From: Flavobacteriaceae bacterium D16
GTDB taxonomy: Bacteria; Bacteroidota; Bacteroidia; Flavobacteriales; Flavobacteriaceae
DNA: 64,000 nt
Direction of reading: 5' to 3'
Assembly (NCBI GenBank): GCA_021295155.1
Contig: JAJTJC010000035.1
Span: forward strand, 496,001-560,000
The stretch's first letter is position 1; each line of letters starts with the position of its first letter. The translations under genes were made by a program, and so were the position numbers. Under the pieces are notes generated by a model. It worked only from the letters and a program-made list of their open reading frames with translations, made no database searches and was not told the origin of the DNA. This document shows, piece by piece, positions 1-7,478 of the stretch.

Positions 1-57
1 TTATAGTAAAACTGCATTGAAAAAATAATTAATAAACGAGAAAAACAGCCTACAACA

Positions 58-110
58 TTCAATTCAAGTATGATAAACAAGAAGGTAGAAGCTATAAAAG
101 TTGAATTGAA
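58..110. repeat. Inverted repeat in left-edge non-coding stretch
   Basis: No gene is visible in bases 1-196. A perfect 10-bp inverted repeat (58-67 and 101-110, arm TTCAATTCAA) encloses a 33-nt spacer. It lies just before the first cassette-like gene, where a recombination-type palindrome would be expected if the array continues to the left. The repeat is seen directly; the role is inference. Confidence 0.4.
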
Positions 111-196
111 ACGGTATAAGCACTGGATTTAATAAGGACAACTTGTTAACTCTAATTGTAATGCATGAGTAACAAACGAACTAAAAATCAACAATA

Positions 197-649
197 ATGA
201 AAACCGTAATTGTCATATTAACCTTATGCCTCAGCGCAATCTCTTCAATGGCTCAATCTTTTAACATGGAACTGGAACACATTAGTATTGTCGTTAAAGA
301 TGTTGAGAAAAGTGAAGAATTTTATAAAAATATCCTGCATCTTAAGGAAGTACCAACACCATGGGGAGAAAACACACCGCTACCCGCAGTTTTTTTTGAT
401 CTTGGCAATAAGCGTGAACTTCACCTTACTGAGTATAATTCTGAAATAAAACTACACAAGTTTATACATTTTGCATTTGCGATAGATGATTTTGACGGCT
501 ACCTGGAATTTTTAAATACTAATGGTATAGCGTATGGAGAATTCTCAGATAAAAACATGAAATTCCAAACAAGAATAGATGGAGTAAGACAGGTTTATAT
601 TCAAGACCCTGACGGATATTGGATTGAGATAAATGACGCAAAACACTAA
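197..649 (+). CDS. Secreted VOC-superfamily (glyoxalase-fold) protein
   Basis: A 150-residue protein with a signal peptide at residues 1-20 ending in a typical MAQ cleavage region, then one vicinal-oxygen-chelate domain (about 24-148). Candidate metal ligands fall at the usual VOC positions: H28 on the first strand, H76, H91 opening the second module, and E144 in the last strand motif WIEIND. VOC proteins bind a divalent metal and act in glyoxalase, dioxygenase or resistance reactions; the substrate cannot be read here. It is the first complete gene of the + strand array. A chromosomal relative at 39890-40333 has the same layout and nearly the same C-terminus (EINDAKH against EINNAKH), which argues for a periplasmic or extracellular enzyme of a recurring flavobacterial family. 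Confidence 0.8.
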   Translation: MKTVIVILTLCLSAISSMAQSFNMELEHISIVVKDVEKSEEFYKNILHLKEVPTPWGENTPLPAVFFDLGNKRELHLTEYNSEIKLHKFIHFAFAIDDFDGYLEFLNTNGIAYGEFSDKNMKFQTRIDGVRQVYIQDPDGYWIEINDAKH

Positions 650-716
650 TCTTCTGATACAAGAAAACTAATTAAAACTATTGTGGTAAAATAAGTATAT
701 AAATTCCTTAAAATCC

Positions 717-1484
717 ATGATTAAATTTTTTAGACGCATTCGCCAGCAACTACTCTCTGAAAATAATTTCAGTAAGTATCTGATTTATGCTATTGGTGAA
801 ATCATCCTGGTTGTGATTGGTATTTTAATTGCTCTAGGTGTTAACAATTGGAATCAGGAAAAGAGGGAACAGCGTTTAGGTGATGAATTATTGGTTAGAA
901 TACATCGTGATTTGGTAAAGGATACCATTAACTTTAAAAATGATATGATTCGTAATGACGCACTGCGAGAAGAATTAAAAAAACTACTTGTTAGACTGTA
1001 TGATGGCGTTGACAATATCGAAGAGGTCCAAAATATGAGTGAAACCTGGGATCAAATGTTGGACCAGGCTTTTTCTCCTAATGATAACACTTATCAGAGT
1101 ATGTTGAGTTCAGGGACTCTGGGATTTATCCGAAACCAAGATTTAAAAGACGAAATACTCGATCTTTATGGGGAATATGATCAGACCAAGGTGTTACTTC
1201 AGTCCATTAGTGAATGGATGATTGGTCTTGCCTCGAATATGGACTCCCAAACTGATTTTATCAAATTTGGACGTACCGTTTCTGATATTTACACCACTCC
1301 AGAAATGTTAAATGACAGCGATTTTGATTTTCTTAATCAAAAGGATAGTCCGGAATTTAATTTGTTTGTCAGGGCAATGTCTGGGGTTGCCTTCTACCAA
1401 AAAGTAAACAATAGCTACCGATCGGAATTAATTAAAAAATGCAACTCAGTTTTGGAATCTATTGATCAAGAACTTGAGGAATAA
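717..1484 (+). CDS. DUF6090-family single-span membrane protein
   Basis: 255 residues beginning MIKFFRRIRQ, then one hydrophobic segment at about 22-42 (AIGEIILVVIGILIALGVNNWN), the hallmark start of DUF6090. The rest is soluble and charged, predicted helical, and should lie outside the inner membrane. The family's function is unknown; members recur in marine flavobacterial accessory DNA. A second, diverged member lies 1.3 kb downstream (2743-3507) and shares the opening MIKFFR and the YAIGEI...VGIL core. No own promoter is obvious and the upstream gap is only 67 nt, so expression probably depends on read-through. I infer no enzymatic role. Confidence 0.75.
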   Translation: MIKFFRRIRQQLLSENNFSKYLIYAIGEIILVVIGILIALGVNNWNQEKREQRLGDELLVRIHRDLVKDTINFKNDMIRNDALREELKKLLVRLYDGVDNIEEVQNMSETWDQMLDQAFSPNDNTYQSMLSSGTLGFIRNQDLKDEILDLYGEYDQTKVLLQSISEWMIGLASNMDSQTDFIKFGRTVSDIYTTPEMLNDSDFDFLNQKDSPEFNLFVRAMSGVAFYQKVNNSYRSELIKKCNSVLESIDQELEE

Positions 1485-1488
1485 TGAA

Positions 1489-1557
1489 AGCATAACATTT
1501 TATATGAGGTTCGTTCCCGGTAAATAAGAGCAACGCTACATAAAGAAAATCGTTATA
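1489..1557 (+). repeat. attC-like imperfect palindrome (site B)
   Basis: The 78-nt gap between two co-oriented genes folds as an imperfect hairpin. The left arm begins GCATAACATTTTATAT (1490-1505) and the right arm ends ACATAAAGAAAATCGTTAT (1538-1556). GCATAAC matches the integron R'' consensus RYYYAAC at 6 of 7 positions; the right core is poor. It is interpreted as a recombination site only because similar structures recur in neighbouring gaps. Confidence 0.35.
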
Positions 1558-1562
1558 AACTA

Positions 1563-2594
1563 ATGATGATGAAATCAATTTTAATAGTATTCTTCGCTTC
1601 CATATTGCTTTTTAGCTGCAAAAGTGAGCCTGACAATCAGATTGAATCTGACAACTTTGAATTGGTTGAATTAGGCAATGGTATTTACGGTTGTATCCAC
1701 AAATTTGGAGGAAAAGCCATTTGCAACGTAGGCATTGTTGATAATGGAAGAGAAACTTTAATCTTTGACAGCTTTCTCTCCCCTGATGTAGCAGAAGAAT
1801 TATTGAATGCTGTAAAGGAAATGGGCTTATCACCAGTAAAATATGTAGTTAATAGCCACTTTCACAATGACCATATTCGAGGCAATCAGGTCTTTTCGAA
1901 AGATGCACAAATAATTAGTACCCGAAAGACGAAGGAGCTCATTGAAGAAGAAGAGCCTTTACAAATTGCATATGAAAAAGAAAATGCACCAGCACGCCAA
2001 TTTTATTATGATTCCCTGTATAATTCGTTTGTTGGAGACAGGCAATCAAGAGCATATAAACAGATTCTTATGTGGAGGCCCTATTATGAGACCCTGTCCA
2101 ATAGCCATATAGAAGTTAAAACTCAATTACCCAATTTGTTCGTAGATAGTATATTGAATTTACATGGTCCTGATCGAAAAATCCAATTAATTTCCAAAGG
2201 AGAAGGTCATACCCCAAGCGATCTGGTTATGTATTTACCAGATGACCGTATCTTATTTACAGGTGATCTCATATTCAATAAATCCCATCCCTATGTAGCA
2301 CATGGAAACATTTCGAAATGGAAAGCATGGCTCGATTTTATGAACTCGCTTGAAGTTTCCGTCGTAATACCCGGTCACGGACAGATTGGACCTGATAAAC
2401 TTATTGATCAAATGAAGGATTACTTATTGGACCTTGAATCCTCAGCTGAAGATCTAGTCAAAAACAATGTGTCTCTAGAAAAGCCTGAAAATTTCTTAAT
2501 TCTTGATAAATATAAAGACTGGTGGTTTGATCGGTTTTATGAATATAATTTGAGATTTGCATATGAATCATTGAACACAAAAAAAACGAAATGA
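1563..2594 (+). CDS. Metallo-beta-lactamase-fold lipoprotein
   Basis: 343 residues with an SPII signal ending in LLFSC (Cys19), so a membrane-anchored lipoprotein. The MBL zinc site is complete: H99, H101, D103 and H104 in the SHFHNDH motif, then H216 (GEGHTPSD), D235 (FTGDLIF) and H272 (IPGHG). The arrangement resembles the B1-like branch, but MBL-fold proteins include many hydrolases that do not act on beta-lactams (glyoxalase II, lactonase, phosphodiesterase types), and nothing here proves antibiotic cleavage. A 70-residue insertion between the HxHxDH motif and the second His carries several aromatic and acidic residues. Three consecutive ATG codons open the gene; the first was taken. It is a cassette-like single gene flanked by palindromes. 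Confidence 0.85.
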   Translation: MMMKSILIVFFASILLFSCKSEPDNQIESDNFELVELGNGIYGCIHKFGGKAICNVGIVDNGRETLIFDSFLSPDVAEELLNAVKEMGLSPVKYVVNSHFHNDHIRGNQVFSKDAQIISTRKTKELIEEEEPLQIAYEKENAPARQFYYDSLYNSFVGDRQSRAYKQILMWRPYYETLSNSHIEVKTQLPNLFVDSILNLHGPDRKIQLISKGEGHTPSDLVMYLPDDRILFTGDLIFNKSHPYVAHGNISKWKAWLDFMNSLEVSVVIPGHGQIGPDKLIDQMKDYLLDLESSAEDLVKNNVSLEKPENFLILDKYKDWWFDRFYEYNLRFAYESLNTKKTK

Positions 2595-2600
2595 CGCTGT

Positions 2601-2735
2601 ACACAACAATGTATATAAGCCATTAACTCCTTCGTCAGCCTTTCTTTGTCCGCGTGCCGCTGAAGCTTTAGCAGAGGTGTAAGTAATTTGGCTACAAAGG
2701 CCAAAAAGCCTCGGAGTAGAAACTTTAACCAACCA
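2601..2735 (+). repeat. attC-like imperfect palindrome (site C)
   Basis: This 148-nt gap contains a left arm starting ACACAAC (2601-2607, 6 of 7 to RYYYAAC) and continuing GTATATAAGCCATTA (2611-2625). It pairs imperfectly with TAATTTGGCTAC (2684-2695). A second small palindrome (AGGCCAAAAAGCCT, near 2698-2711) follows. It separates the MBL gene from the second DUF6090 gene. Confidence 0.4.
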
Positions 2736-2742
2736 ATAACCA

Positions 2743-3507
2743 ATGATTAAATTTTTTAGAAAAATTCGATATGACCTTATGGAGAAAAACAAAACCGGAA
2801 AGTATCTCAAATATGCCATCGGTGAAATTTTCCTTGTCATGGTTGGAATTCTACTGGCTTTACAAGTCAATGACTGGAATGAAAACAGGAAAATAAACAA
2901 TCAAGAATTGGAGCTTTTAGCGTCTCTTCATAATGAATTTACCTATAATAGAAATGAATTAGAACGTTGTATAAAACTTGCCCAGTCTATTCAAAATAGG
3001 TGCGAGAAATTATTAGAAAACACAGGTGACCAAGAAGTAAAATTATCTCGTCAGGAAAGTAATGCTCTTATTTACTATGGTTTATTGTCTATAGTTTCTT
3101 TTGACCGAAGTAATGGTGTTTTAGATAACATTATTTATTCAGGTCATATTAATATTATTAAAAATGATAACTTAAGAGAATTGCTTTCAAATTGGGATGG
3201 TATTCTTTATGATGTTAAAGAAGATGAAACTTGGGGGATAAATGCTAGGAACAATATAGCTCGACCTTTTATTATGAAGAACGCCAATTTAGTTGATATT
3301 CATGAAATGGAATTAGAAGGCAAAAAGATTACATCAGGTTTTAATACCGACTATAAGGCTATCTATAATTCATTGGAATTTGAAAACCTTGTTAACAGTC
3401 ATAGGTGGTGGAATAGAAAAAATGAATGGGGTTATGAGAATCTTAAGGAAACTGTGGATAAAATCATCGCTCTTTGTGAGGAAGAAATAAGGCTAAAAAA
3501 TAAATAA
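2743..3507 (+). CDS. DUF6090-family single-span membrane protein, second copy
   Basis: 254 residues, starting MIKFFRKIRY, with one transmembrane segment at about 24-44 followed by a VNDWNEN motif. The long soluble domain is helical, with many Asn, Glu and Lys. It belongs to the same family as 717-1484, but the two are clearly diverged outside the membrane segment, so this is not a recent tandem duplication. Each copy has its own flanking palindrome, which fits independent acquisition as separate cassettes. Function is unknown. Base composition is strongly AT-rich compared with the core genes after 7.4 kb. Confidence 0.75.
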   Translation: MIKFFRKIRYDLMEKNKTGKYLKYAIGEIFLVMVGILLALQVNDWNENRKINNQELELLASLHNEFTYNRNELERCIKLAQSIQNRCEKLLENTGDQEVKLSRQESNALIYYGLLSIVSFDRSNGVLDNIIYSGHINIIKNDNLRELLSNWDGILYDVKEDETWGINARNNIARPFIMKNANLVDIHEMELEGKKITSGFNTDYKAIYNSLEFENLVNSHRWWNRKNEWGYENLKETVDKIIALCEEEIRLKNK

Positions 3508-3512
3508 CGAAA

Positions 3513-3669
3513 GCAAAACAATGGCTATAATTGCTTGAGCCAGTTCGCTGCGCTCGTGTCATTGTGGTTTTGTGCCACACCAAAATAAAAGTATAATTCA
3601 ACGGCTGATTTCTAAGCGGAATTATTCTAACGGATTTCCCAAGCCGAAATTATAGCTTAACAGTTAGGC
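3513..3669 (+). repeat. attC-like site with perfect R' core (site D)
   Basis: This is the longest gap site. The left arm CAATGGCTATAATTGCTTG (3519-3537) pairs with the right arm CAAGCCGAAATTATAGC (3640-3656), including the exact octamer GCTATAAT/ATTATAGC (3524-3531 and 3649-3656). The right end is GTTAGGC (3663-3669), a perfect match to the integron R' consensus GTTRRRY. The interior holds smaller stems. This is the strongest single piece of evidence that the array is integron-like. Confidence 0.55.
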
Positions 3670-3719
3670 ATTATTAAAAAAAAAACAGACAATTAACAAC
3701 ACTTTAAACCAACAAAAAA

Positions 3720-4427
3720 ATGAAAAAATTAGTGGCAGAATTTATCGGAACAGCATGGCTTGTATTAGGAGGTTGTGGTGCAGCAGTACTTGCAGCAGGA
3801 ATTCCTAACATTGGTATTGGATTAGTAGGGGTTTCTCTTGCTTTTGGTCTTACGGTATTAACAGGTGCATACGCCTTGGGGCACATTTCCGGGGCCCATT
3901 TTAATCCAGCGGTTTCATTGGGATTATGGGCTGGAGGAAGATTTGATAAAAAAGAGTTATTACCCTACATAGGAGCACAAGTACTAGGAGGAGCTCTGGG
4001 AGCGGCAATCTTATATTTAATTGTTAGTAGTTCACAGACATTTACTGGTGTGGGAGCAGATATGGGGGCTTTTGCAACCAATTTTTATAATGCCGATGTT
4101 TATGGCGTTAACTTTGGCTTAGTTGGAGCATTAGTTACTGAAATTGTTATGACGTTTATGTTCTTGATTGTAATATTAGGAGCCACACACAAAAACGCTT
4201 CTCCAGGCTTTGGAGGTATGGCAATCGGATTGGCCCTGACATTAATACATTTGATTAGTATCCCAGTTACGAATACATCTGTTAATCCAGCAAGAAGTAC
4301 TGCCGTTGCAATATTTGCTGAAGCAAATGCAATGGGTCAGTTATGGTTGTTCTGGGTTGCGCCAATTGTCGGTGCCCTTTTAGCAGGAGTGGTTTACAAG
4401 TTCATGTCGCCAGAAAAAGAAGAATAA
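3720..4427 (+). CDS. aqpZ: Aquaporin Z, water channel
   Basis: 235 residues, six predicted membrane helices and the two half-helix NPA motifs at 62-64 (HFNPAV) and 189-191 (SVNPAR). The aromatic/arginine filter residues of the water-specific AqpZ type are present (F42, H177, T186, R192), and the stretch around the second NPA is very close to the bacterial AqpZ signature. It conducts water across the inner membrane during osmotic shifts. What is odd is the setting: a conserved osmotic gene sits alone between palindromic sites in an AT-rich array next to a toxin-antitoxin pair, so it looks like mobile cargo. The start at 3720 follows an A-rich leader typical of Bacteroidota. Confidence 0.93.
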   Translation: MKKLVAEFIGTAWLVLGGCGAAVLAAGIPNIGIGLVGVSLAFGLTVLTGAYALGHISGAHFNPAVSLGLWAGGRFDKKELLPYIGAQVLGGALGAAILYLIVSSSQTFTGVGADMGAFATNFYNADVYGVNFGLVGALVTEIVMTFMFLIVILGATHKNASPGFGGMAIGLALTLIHLISIPVTNTSVNPARSTAVAIFAEANAMGQLWLFWVAPIVGALLAGVVYKFMSPEKEE

Positions 4428-4432
4428 ACCAA

Positions 4433-4484
4433 TGCCAACGGAAAGTATAAAGGGTATTAAAATACTCTTTATACAATGTTAGTC
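4433..4484 (+). repeat. Short attC-like hairpin (site E)
   Basis: A compact 52-nt site directly after aqpZ. The arms GTATAAAGGGTATT (4445-4458) and AATACTCTTTATAC (4461-4474) pair with a single mismatch around a 2-nt loop. They are flanked by TGCCAAC (4433-4439, near RYYYAAC) and GTTAGTC (4478-4484, near GTTRRRY). No T-run follows, so a terminator alone does not explain it. Confidence 0.55.
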
Positions 4485-4503
4485 ATAAGCTAGATAAACT
4501 CAT

Positions 4504-4530
4504 AAAAGTTACCGTTTTGGTAACTTTTTT
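4504..4530 (+). terminator. Hairpin plus T-run before higBA
   Basis: A perfect 10-bp stem AAAAGTTACC/GGTAACTTTT (4504-4513 and 4519-4528), loop of 5, ends in a run of T. It can end transcripts entering from aqpZ, or serve as the operator on which HigA represses its own operon. TGCCTTTG at 4533-4540 is one base off the TAnnTTTG -7 element, so a dedicated toxin-antitoxin promoter is plausible here. Confidence 0.5.
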
Positions 4531-4556
4531 TGTGCCTTTGTCTGAAAGAACATATT

Positions 4557-4850
4557 TTGAAAGTAATCTCAAAGAGGACTTTGAGAGACTTTTGGACAAG
4601 GCACGCGGATAGCGAGCAGCAATTGACGGCATGGTACAGAGAAACCGCAAAATCTGAATTTAAGAACCTTAACGAATTAAAAAGGGAATATCCGAGTGCC
4701 AGCATATTGAAGGACAATCGTAATGTTTTCAATATAAAGGGCAATAAGTACAGGCTTATTGTAAAATTCAATTTTGAGTACCAAATCTGTTGGATTCGCT
4801 TTGTCGGAACTCACGCAGAATATGACAAGATAAATGCAAAAGAAATTTAA
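4557..4850 (+). CDS. higB: HigB-family toxin, ribosome-dependent mRNA interferase
   Basis: 97 residues from the TTG at 4557 (reading MKVISKRTLRDF, the usual HigB start). A TTG at 4530 would add nine residues that the family lacks. The C-terminal block from KGNKYRLIVK to GTHAEYDKI is the diagnostic HigB_toxin region; HigB toxins fold like RelE and cut mRNA on translating ribosomes. The antitoxin follows immediately with the higB-higA order typical of this family. Type II toxin-antitoxin pairs are frequent stabilising cassettes in sedentary integrons, which agrees with the array reading. Confidence 0.85.
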   Translation: MKVISKRTLRDFWTRHADSEQQLTAWYRETAKSEFKNLNELKREYPSASILKDNRNVFNIKGNKYRLIVKFNFEYQICWIRFVGTHAEYDKINAKEI

Positions 4851-4851
4851 G

Positions 4852-5208
4852 ATGAATATAGCACCTATCAGAAACGAAAAAGACTATCAGAAAGCTCTTA
4901 AGAGGCTCGAATTGATTTTTGACGCAAAAAAGGGCACCGAACAGGGCGACGAACTCGAAATCCTATCGATTTTAATCGACCGATATGAGAACGAGAACTT
5001 CCCCATTGGAATGCCGGACCCTATCGAGGCCATCAAATTCCGAATGGAGCAGATGGGAATGAAACAAAAGGACTTGGCGGAGATAGTGGGGTTTAAAAGC
5101 AGGGTAAGCGAGATTTTGAGCAAAAAACGCATACTTACATTGGGTATGATTAGAAAACTCAACACGACATTGCATATCCCTACAGAGGTATTGGTGCAGG
5201 ACTATTAG
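4852..5208 (+). CDS. higA: HigA-family antitoxin, XRE helix-turn-helix
   Basis: 118 residues from the ATG at 4852, one base after the higB stop, implying translational coupling. An in-frame ATG at 4834 would overlap higB, but the sequence MNIAPIRNEKDY is the common family start. An N-terminal toxin-binding region rich in acidic residues precedes an XRE-type helix-turn-helix (about 60-112, with QKDLAEIVG and SRVSEILSKKR as recognition elements). It neutralises HigB and represses the operon. Confidence 0.88.
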   Translation: MNIAPIRNEKDYQKALKRLELIFDAKKGTEQGDELEILSILIDRYENENFPIGMPDPIEAIKFRMEQMGMKQKDLAEIVGFKSRVSEILSKKRILTLGMIRKLNTTLHIPTEVLVQDY

Positions 5209-5222
5209 CAAAAATAAGCCAG

Positions 5223-5440
5223 TGCCTAACAAAACCTATAAACAATAGGAGTTTCAGGCCCAATCGCAGGGTTTGCGTATTTTTATGAAGTCCGCAAAAT
5301 CTTTAGGATTTTGCTTTTTAGCAGAATAAAGAAAAAAGAAAACCAAAAGATTTAGCTACGTTCGTGGCGGAAAGCAAACCACAGTTTGCTCCTGTACTGT
5401 TCATAGCGTAACCATAGTGCGTCATTTAAGCTGAACCAAA
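5223..5440 (+). repeat. attC-like site with perfect R'' core (site F)
   Basis: The 240-nt gap after higA opens with GCCTAAC (5224-5230), a perfect RYYYAAC core and the exact reverse complement of the GTTAGGC core of site D. The arm CCTATAAACAATAGGAG (5235-5251) pairs imperfectly with CTCCTGTACTGTTCATAGC (5389-5407). The right core is degraded. Interior palindromes include GCAAAATCTTTAGGATTTTGC. Confidence 0.5.
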
Positions 5441-5448
5441 ACCAACAA

Positions 5449-6468
5449 ATGAAAAATTATCAAATAAGTATTTTTTACTTTCTAATAGTGCTTTCCGTAT
5501 TTGGATGTAAAAACCCTGAAAAAAAAGAGATAAAAAAAGAAAACAAAATTCCAGATTCCTATGTTTTGTTAGAAGATTGGCCAAAAATACCAGAAGACCT
5601 CGTATTAGGAAATCCAACTGGACTCGGAATTGATTCTGAAAATAATATTTTGGTTTTTCATAGAGCAAGTAGAGTTTGGCAAGAACCAATGCCAGAAGAT
5701 AAAATTCAAGAGAATACTATTCTTACAATCAATAAACAAACTGGGGAGATCTTAAAAAATTGGGGAGCCGATTTATTTATAATGCCACACGGTTTGGAGG
5801 TTGATAAAGACAATAATATTTGGGTTACAGATGTTGCCTTACACCAAATTTTTAAATTTAGTTCAGAAGGAAATCTACTTTTAACATTAGGAGAGGCTAA
5901 AGTCGCCGGAAATGATGCTGAACATTTCAATCTTCCAACAGACGTTGCTGTTTCAGATGATGGCTCATTTTATGTTAGCGATGGTTATGGCAACAGCAGA
6001 GTAGTTAAATTCTCAAAAGACGGAACATATTTATTTGAATGGGGCAAGTTCGGAAATAAGCAAGGAGAATTTAATATACCGCACGGAATTGATTTAGATA
6101 AATACGGGAATGTCTATGTTGCTGACCGTGAAAATAATAGAATTCAAAAATTTGACGCTCAAGGAAATTTTATTGCTGTTTGGCAGAATAAAATAACCGA
6201 ACAATTATATTCTGTAACCCTTGACAATCAAAACGACCATCTTTTTGGAATAGATTATATGACTGTAAATGATACAGTTGTTAAGGGTTCTGATATTTTT
6301 CGCTTTGATTTAAATACCAACCTACAAATACAGTTTGGTAGAACGGGATTTTATGATGGCCCAATTTCGAGATATCACGACGTTCAAATTGATGATGAAG
6401 GGAGTATTTACGTAGGAGATATTTTAGGCAATAAGGTTCAAAAATTCCGATTAAAGAAAGTTGAATAG
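5449..6468 (+). CDS. PAL-like NHL beta-propeller lipoprotein
   Basis: 339 residues with an SPII signal ending SVFGC (Cys20). NHL-type blades recur from about 55 to 335. The pattern matches the lyase half (PAL) of peptidylglycine amidating monooxygenase: MPHGLEVD (H114), HFNLPTDVAV, the SDGYGNSRVVKF blade, IPHGIDLD (H212), VADRENNRIQKF and RYHDVQID (H310). The three His are spaced by 98 residues each, close to the zinc-ligand spacing of animal PAL. PAL splits peptidyl-alpha-hydroxyglycine into an amidated peptide and glyoxylate. No partner hydroxylase (PHM) is in the window, so the true substrate is unknown. It sits in the cassette array between two palindromic gaps. Confidence 0.75.
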   Translation: MKNYQISIFYFLIVLSVFGCKNPEKKEIKKENKIPDSYVLLEDWPKIPEDLVLGNPTGLGIDSENNILVFHRASRVWQEPMPEDKIQENTILTINKQTGEILKNWGADLFIMPHGLEVDKDNNIWVTDVALHQIFKFSSEGNLLLTLGEAKVAGNDAEHFNLPTDVAVSDDGSFYVSDGYGNSRVVKFSKDGTYLFEWGKFGNKQGEFNIPHGIDLDKYGNVYVADRENNRIQKFDAQGNFIAVWQNKITEQLYSVTLDNQNDHLFGIDYMTVNDTVVKGSDIFRFDLNTNLQIQFGRTGFYDGPISRYHDVQIDDEGSIYVGDILGNKVQKFRLKKVE

Positions 6469-6475
6469 AATAAAA

Positions 6476-6620
6476 ACAAACGCATAATAGTGGCCAAAAG
6501 TAACCAGTCCGACAGATTCGTTCAGGCGGTTTGCTTGCCTGCCTGTCGGCAGACAGGTTCTCGCCTACTCCTGGAAATACGTCCACCCTCTCAAAGCCAA
6601 GGCTGTTGTGTGTAATACAT
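6476..6620 (+). repeat. Palindromic gap (site G), weak attC-like
   Basis: The 163-nt gap carries the small perfect palindrome CCTGTC/GACAGG (6542-6547 and 6552-6557) inside a GCCTGCC-type repeat often seen between flavobacterial genes. The outer arms (ACGCATAATAGTGGCC near 6480 and GGCTGTTGTGTGTAA near 6601) pair poorly. It is the least convincing of the array sites. Confidence 0.3.
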
Positions 6621-6631
6621 AAATATCACGA

Positions 6632-7156
6632 ATGAGACTAATTCATTTAAAAAGCTTGTTCATACTAGTTTTCATTATTTACAGCTGTGAAAAGAGAAAT
6701 CAGTTTGACGAAATACAAGGCATTGTTACTGTAAATGACATCAACCTTAAAATCAACATAGAAAATGTAAAGGGCGTTGAAATAGAAGGGCTTCCAATAA
6801 ATAAAAACAGCGATGAATTTATAAAAATTCATGTAACCAACGAATTCTCATTAAGAGGTAAGGTAGATGTAGAAACAAATAAACCTTACAAGCTATCCGT
6901 AACTTTGATGAATGAAAGTGCCAATCCACTTGTTTTATACTCCTTTTGGAATGGACCTATAACTCTAAAACGAAGCTTTGTTTTAGATGGAAATCCGGGA
7001 AATCCACCTGCATCAAAAACCCAAAAAGTAAGTGCGGAATGGAAAACTTATGAAACAACCTTTAAAGCTGAGGAAAACGAAGACTCGATAATGCTTAACA
7101 TCTTCTCCGAAAGTGGTATGTTTTACTTAAAAGAAATTCGAATTGAGGCTATATAA
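6632..7156 (+). CDS. Small lipoprotein with a jelly-roll-like C-terminus
   Basis: 174 residues with an SPII signal ending IIYSC (Cys19). No family was recognised with certainty. The second half, with alternating strands and the run SAEWKTYETTFKAEE followed by GMFYLKEIRIE, resembles the end of carbohydrate-binding-module or galactose-binding jelly-roll domains, where such motifs close the sandwich; this is a visual likeness only. It is the last + strand gene of the array, followed by one more palindrome (site H) and a bidirectional terminator that marks the border with the core chromosome. No enzymatic residues stand out. Confidence 0.6.
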   Translation: MRLIHLKSLFILVFIIYSCEKRNQFDEIQGIVTVNDINLKINIENVKGVEIEGLPINKNSDEFIKIHVTNEFSLRGKVDVETNKPYKLSVTLMNESANPLVLYSFWNGPITLKRSFVLDGNPGNPPASKTQKVSAEWKTYETTFKAEENEDSIMLNIFSESGMFYLKEIRIEAI

Positions 7157-7169
7157 TTGACGAAGTACT

Positions 7170-7350
7170 ACACACAGTAGTTGCCATAAATCTGCTCAAT
7201 TCATTCCAAATTGATCAATTTAAATTCAAAATAACGAGTCCACTGAAATTTCGAATTGACGCAGCGGATCCTTTGGGATCCAAAAGCTACCCAAAAACAC
7301 TGTTCTACGGCCGAATTTATGGCCGAGACCGATATAGATTAACTACTGTT
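7170..7350 (+). repeat. Last palindromic site of the array (site H)
   Basis: The 322-nt gap 7157-7478 holds no gene. ACAGTAGTT (7174-7182) and AACTACTGT (7341-7349) form a perfect 9-bp stem that continues imperfectly (GCCATAAATC against GATATAGATT). Inside are further small palindromes, GGATCCTTTGGGATCC and CGGCCGAATTTATGGCCG. It has the same architecture as sites D and F and marks the right end of the cassette-like region. Confidence 0.45.
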
Positions 7351-7413
7351 TGTTTCGGAGTATCCGATATTTTGGTCGATTGAAAGTTTTGAATACAGTT
7401 GATCTCTCAATAT

Positions 7414-7451
7414 AAAAAACCCCCTATCTTCATTAGCAGATAGGGGGTTTT
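7414..7451. terminator. Bidirectional terminator
   Basis: The stem ACCCCCTATCT/AGATAGGGGGT has an 8-nt loop, with A-run before and T-run after, so it works on both strands. It ends the BNR-protein gene on the minus strand and blocks read-through from the cassette array on the plus strand. Confidence 0.9.
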
Positions 7452-7478
7452 GAAGTATTTCTTTACTTAAATCAGCTG

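Noticed and set aside
1563-2594. MBL-fold protein as an antibiotic-resistance beta-lactamase
   Set aside because: The zinc motifs are shared by many non-lactamase hydrolases; nothing specific to beta-lactam binding can be seen, so I left the function open.
1-7413. Transposon or prophage origin for the array
   Set aside because: No transposase, terminal inverted repeats, integrase or phage gene is visible; the multi-site palindromic gaps suit cassettes better.
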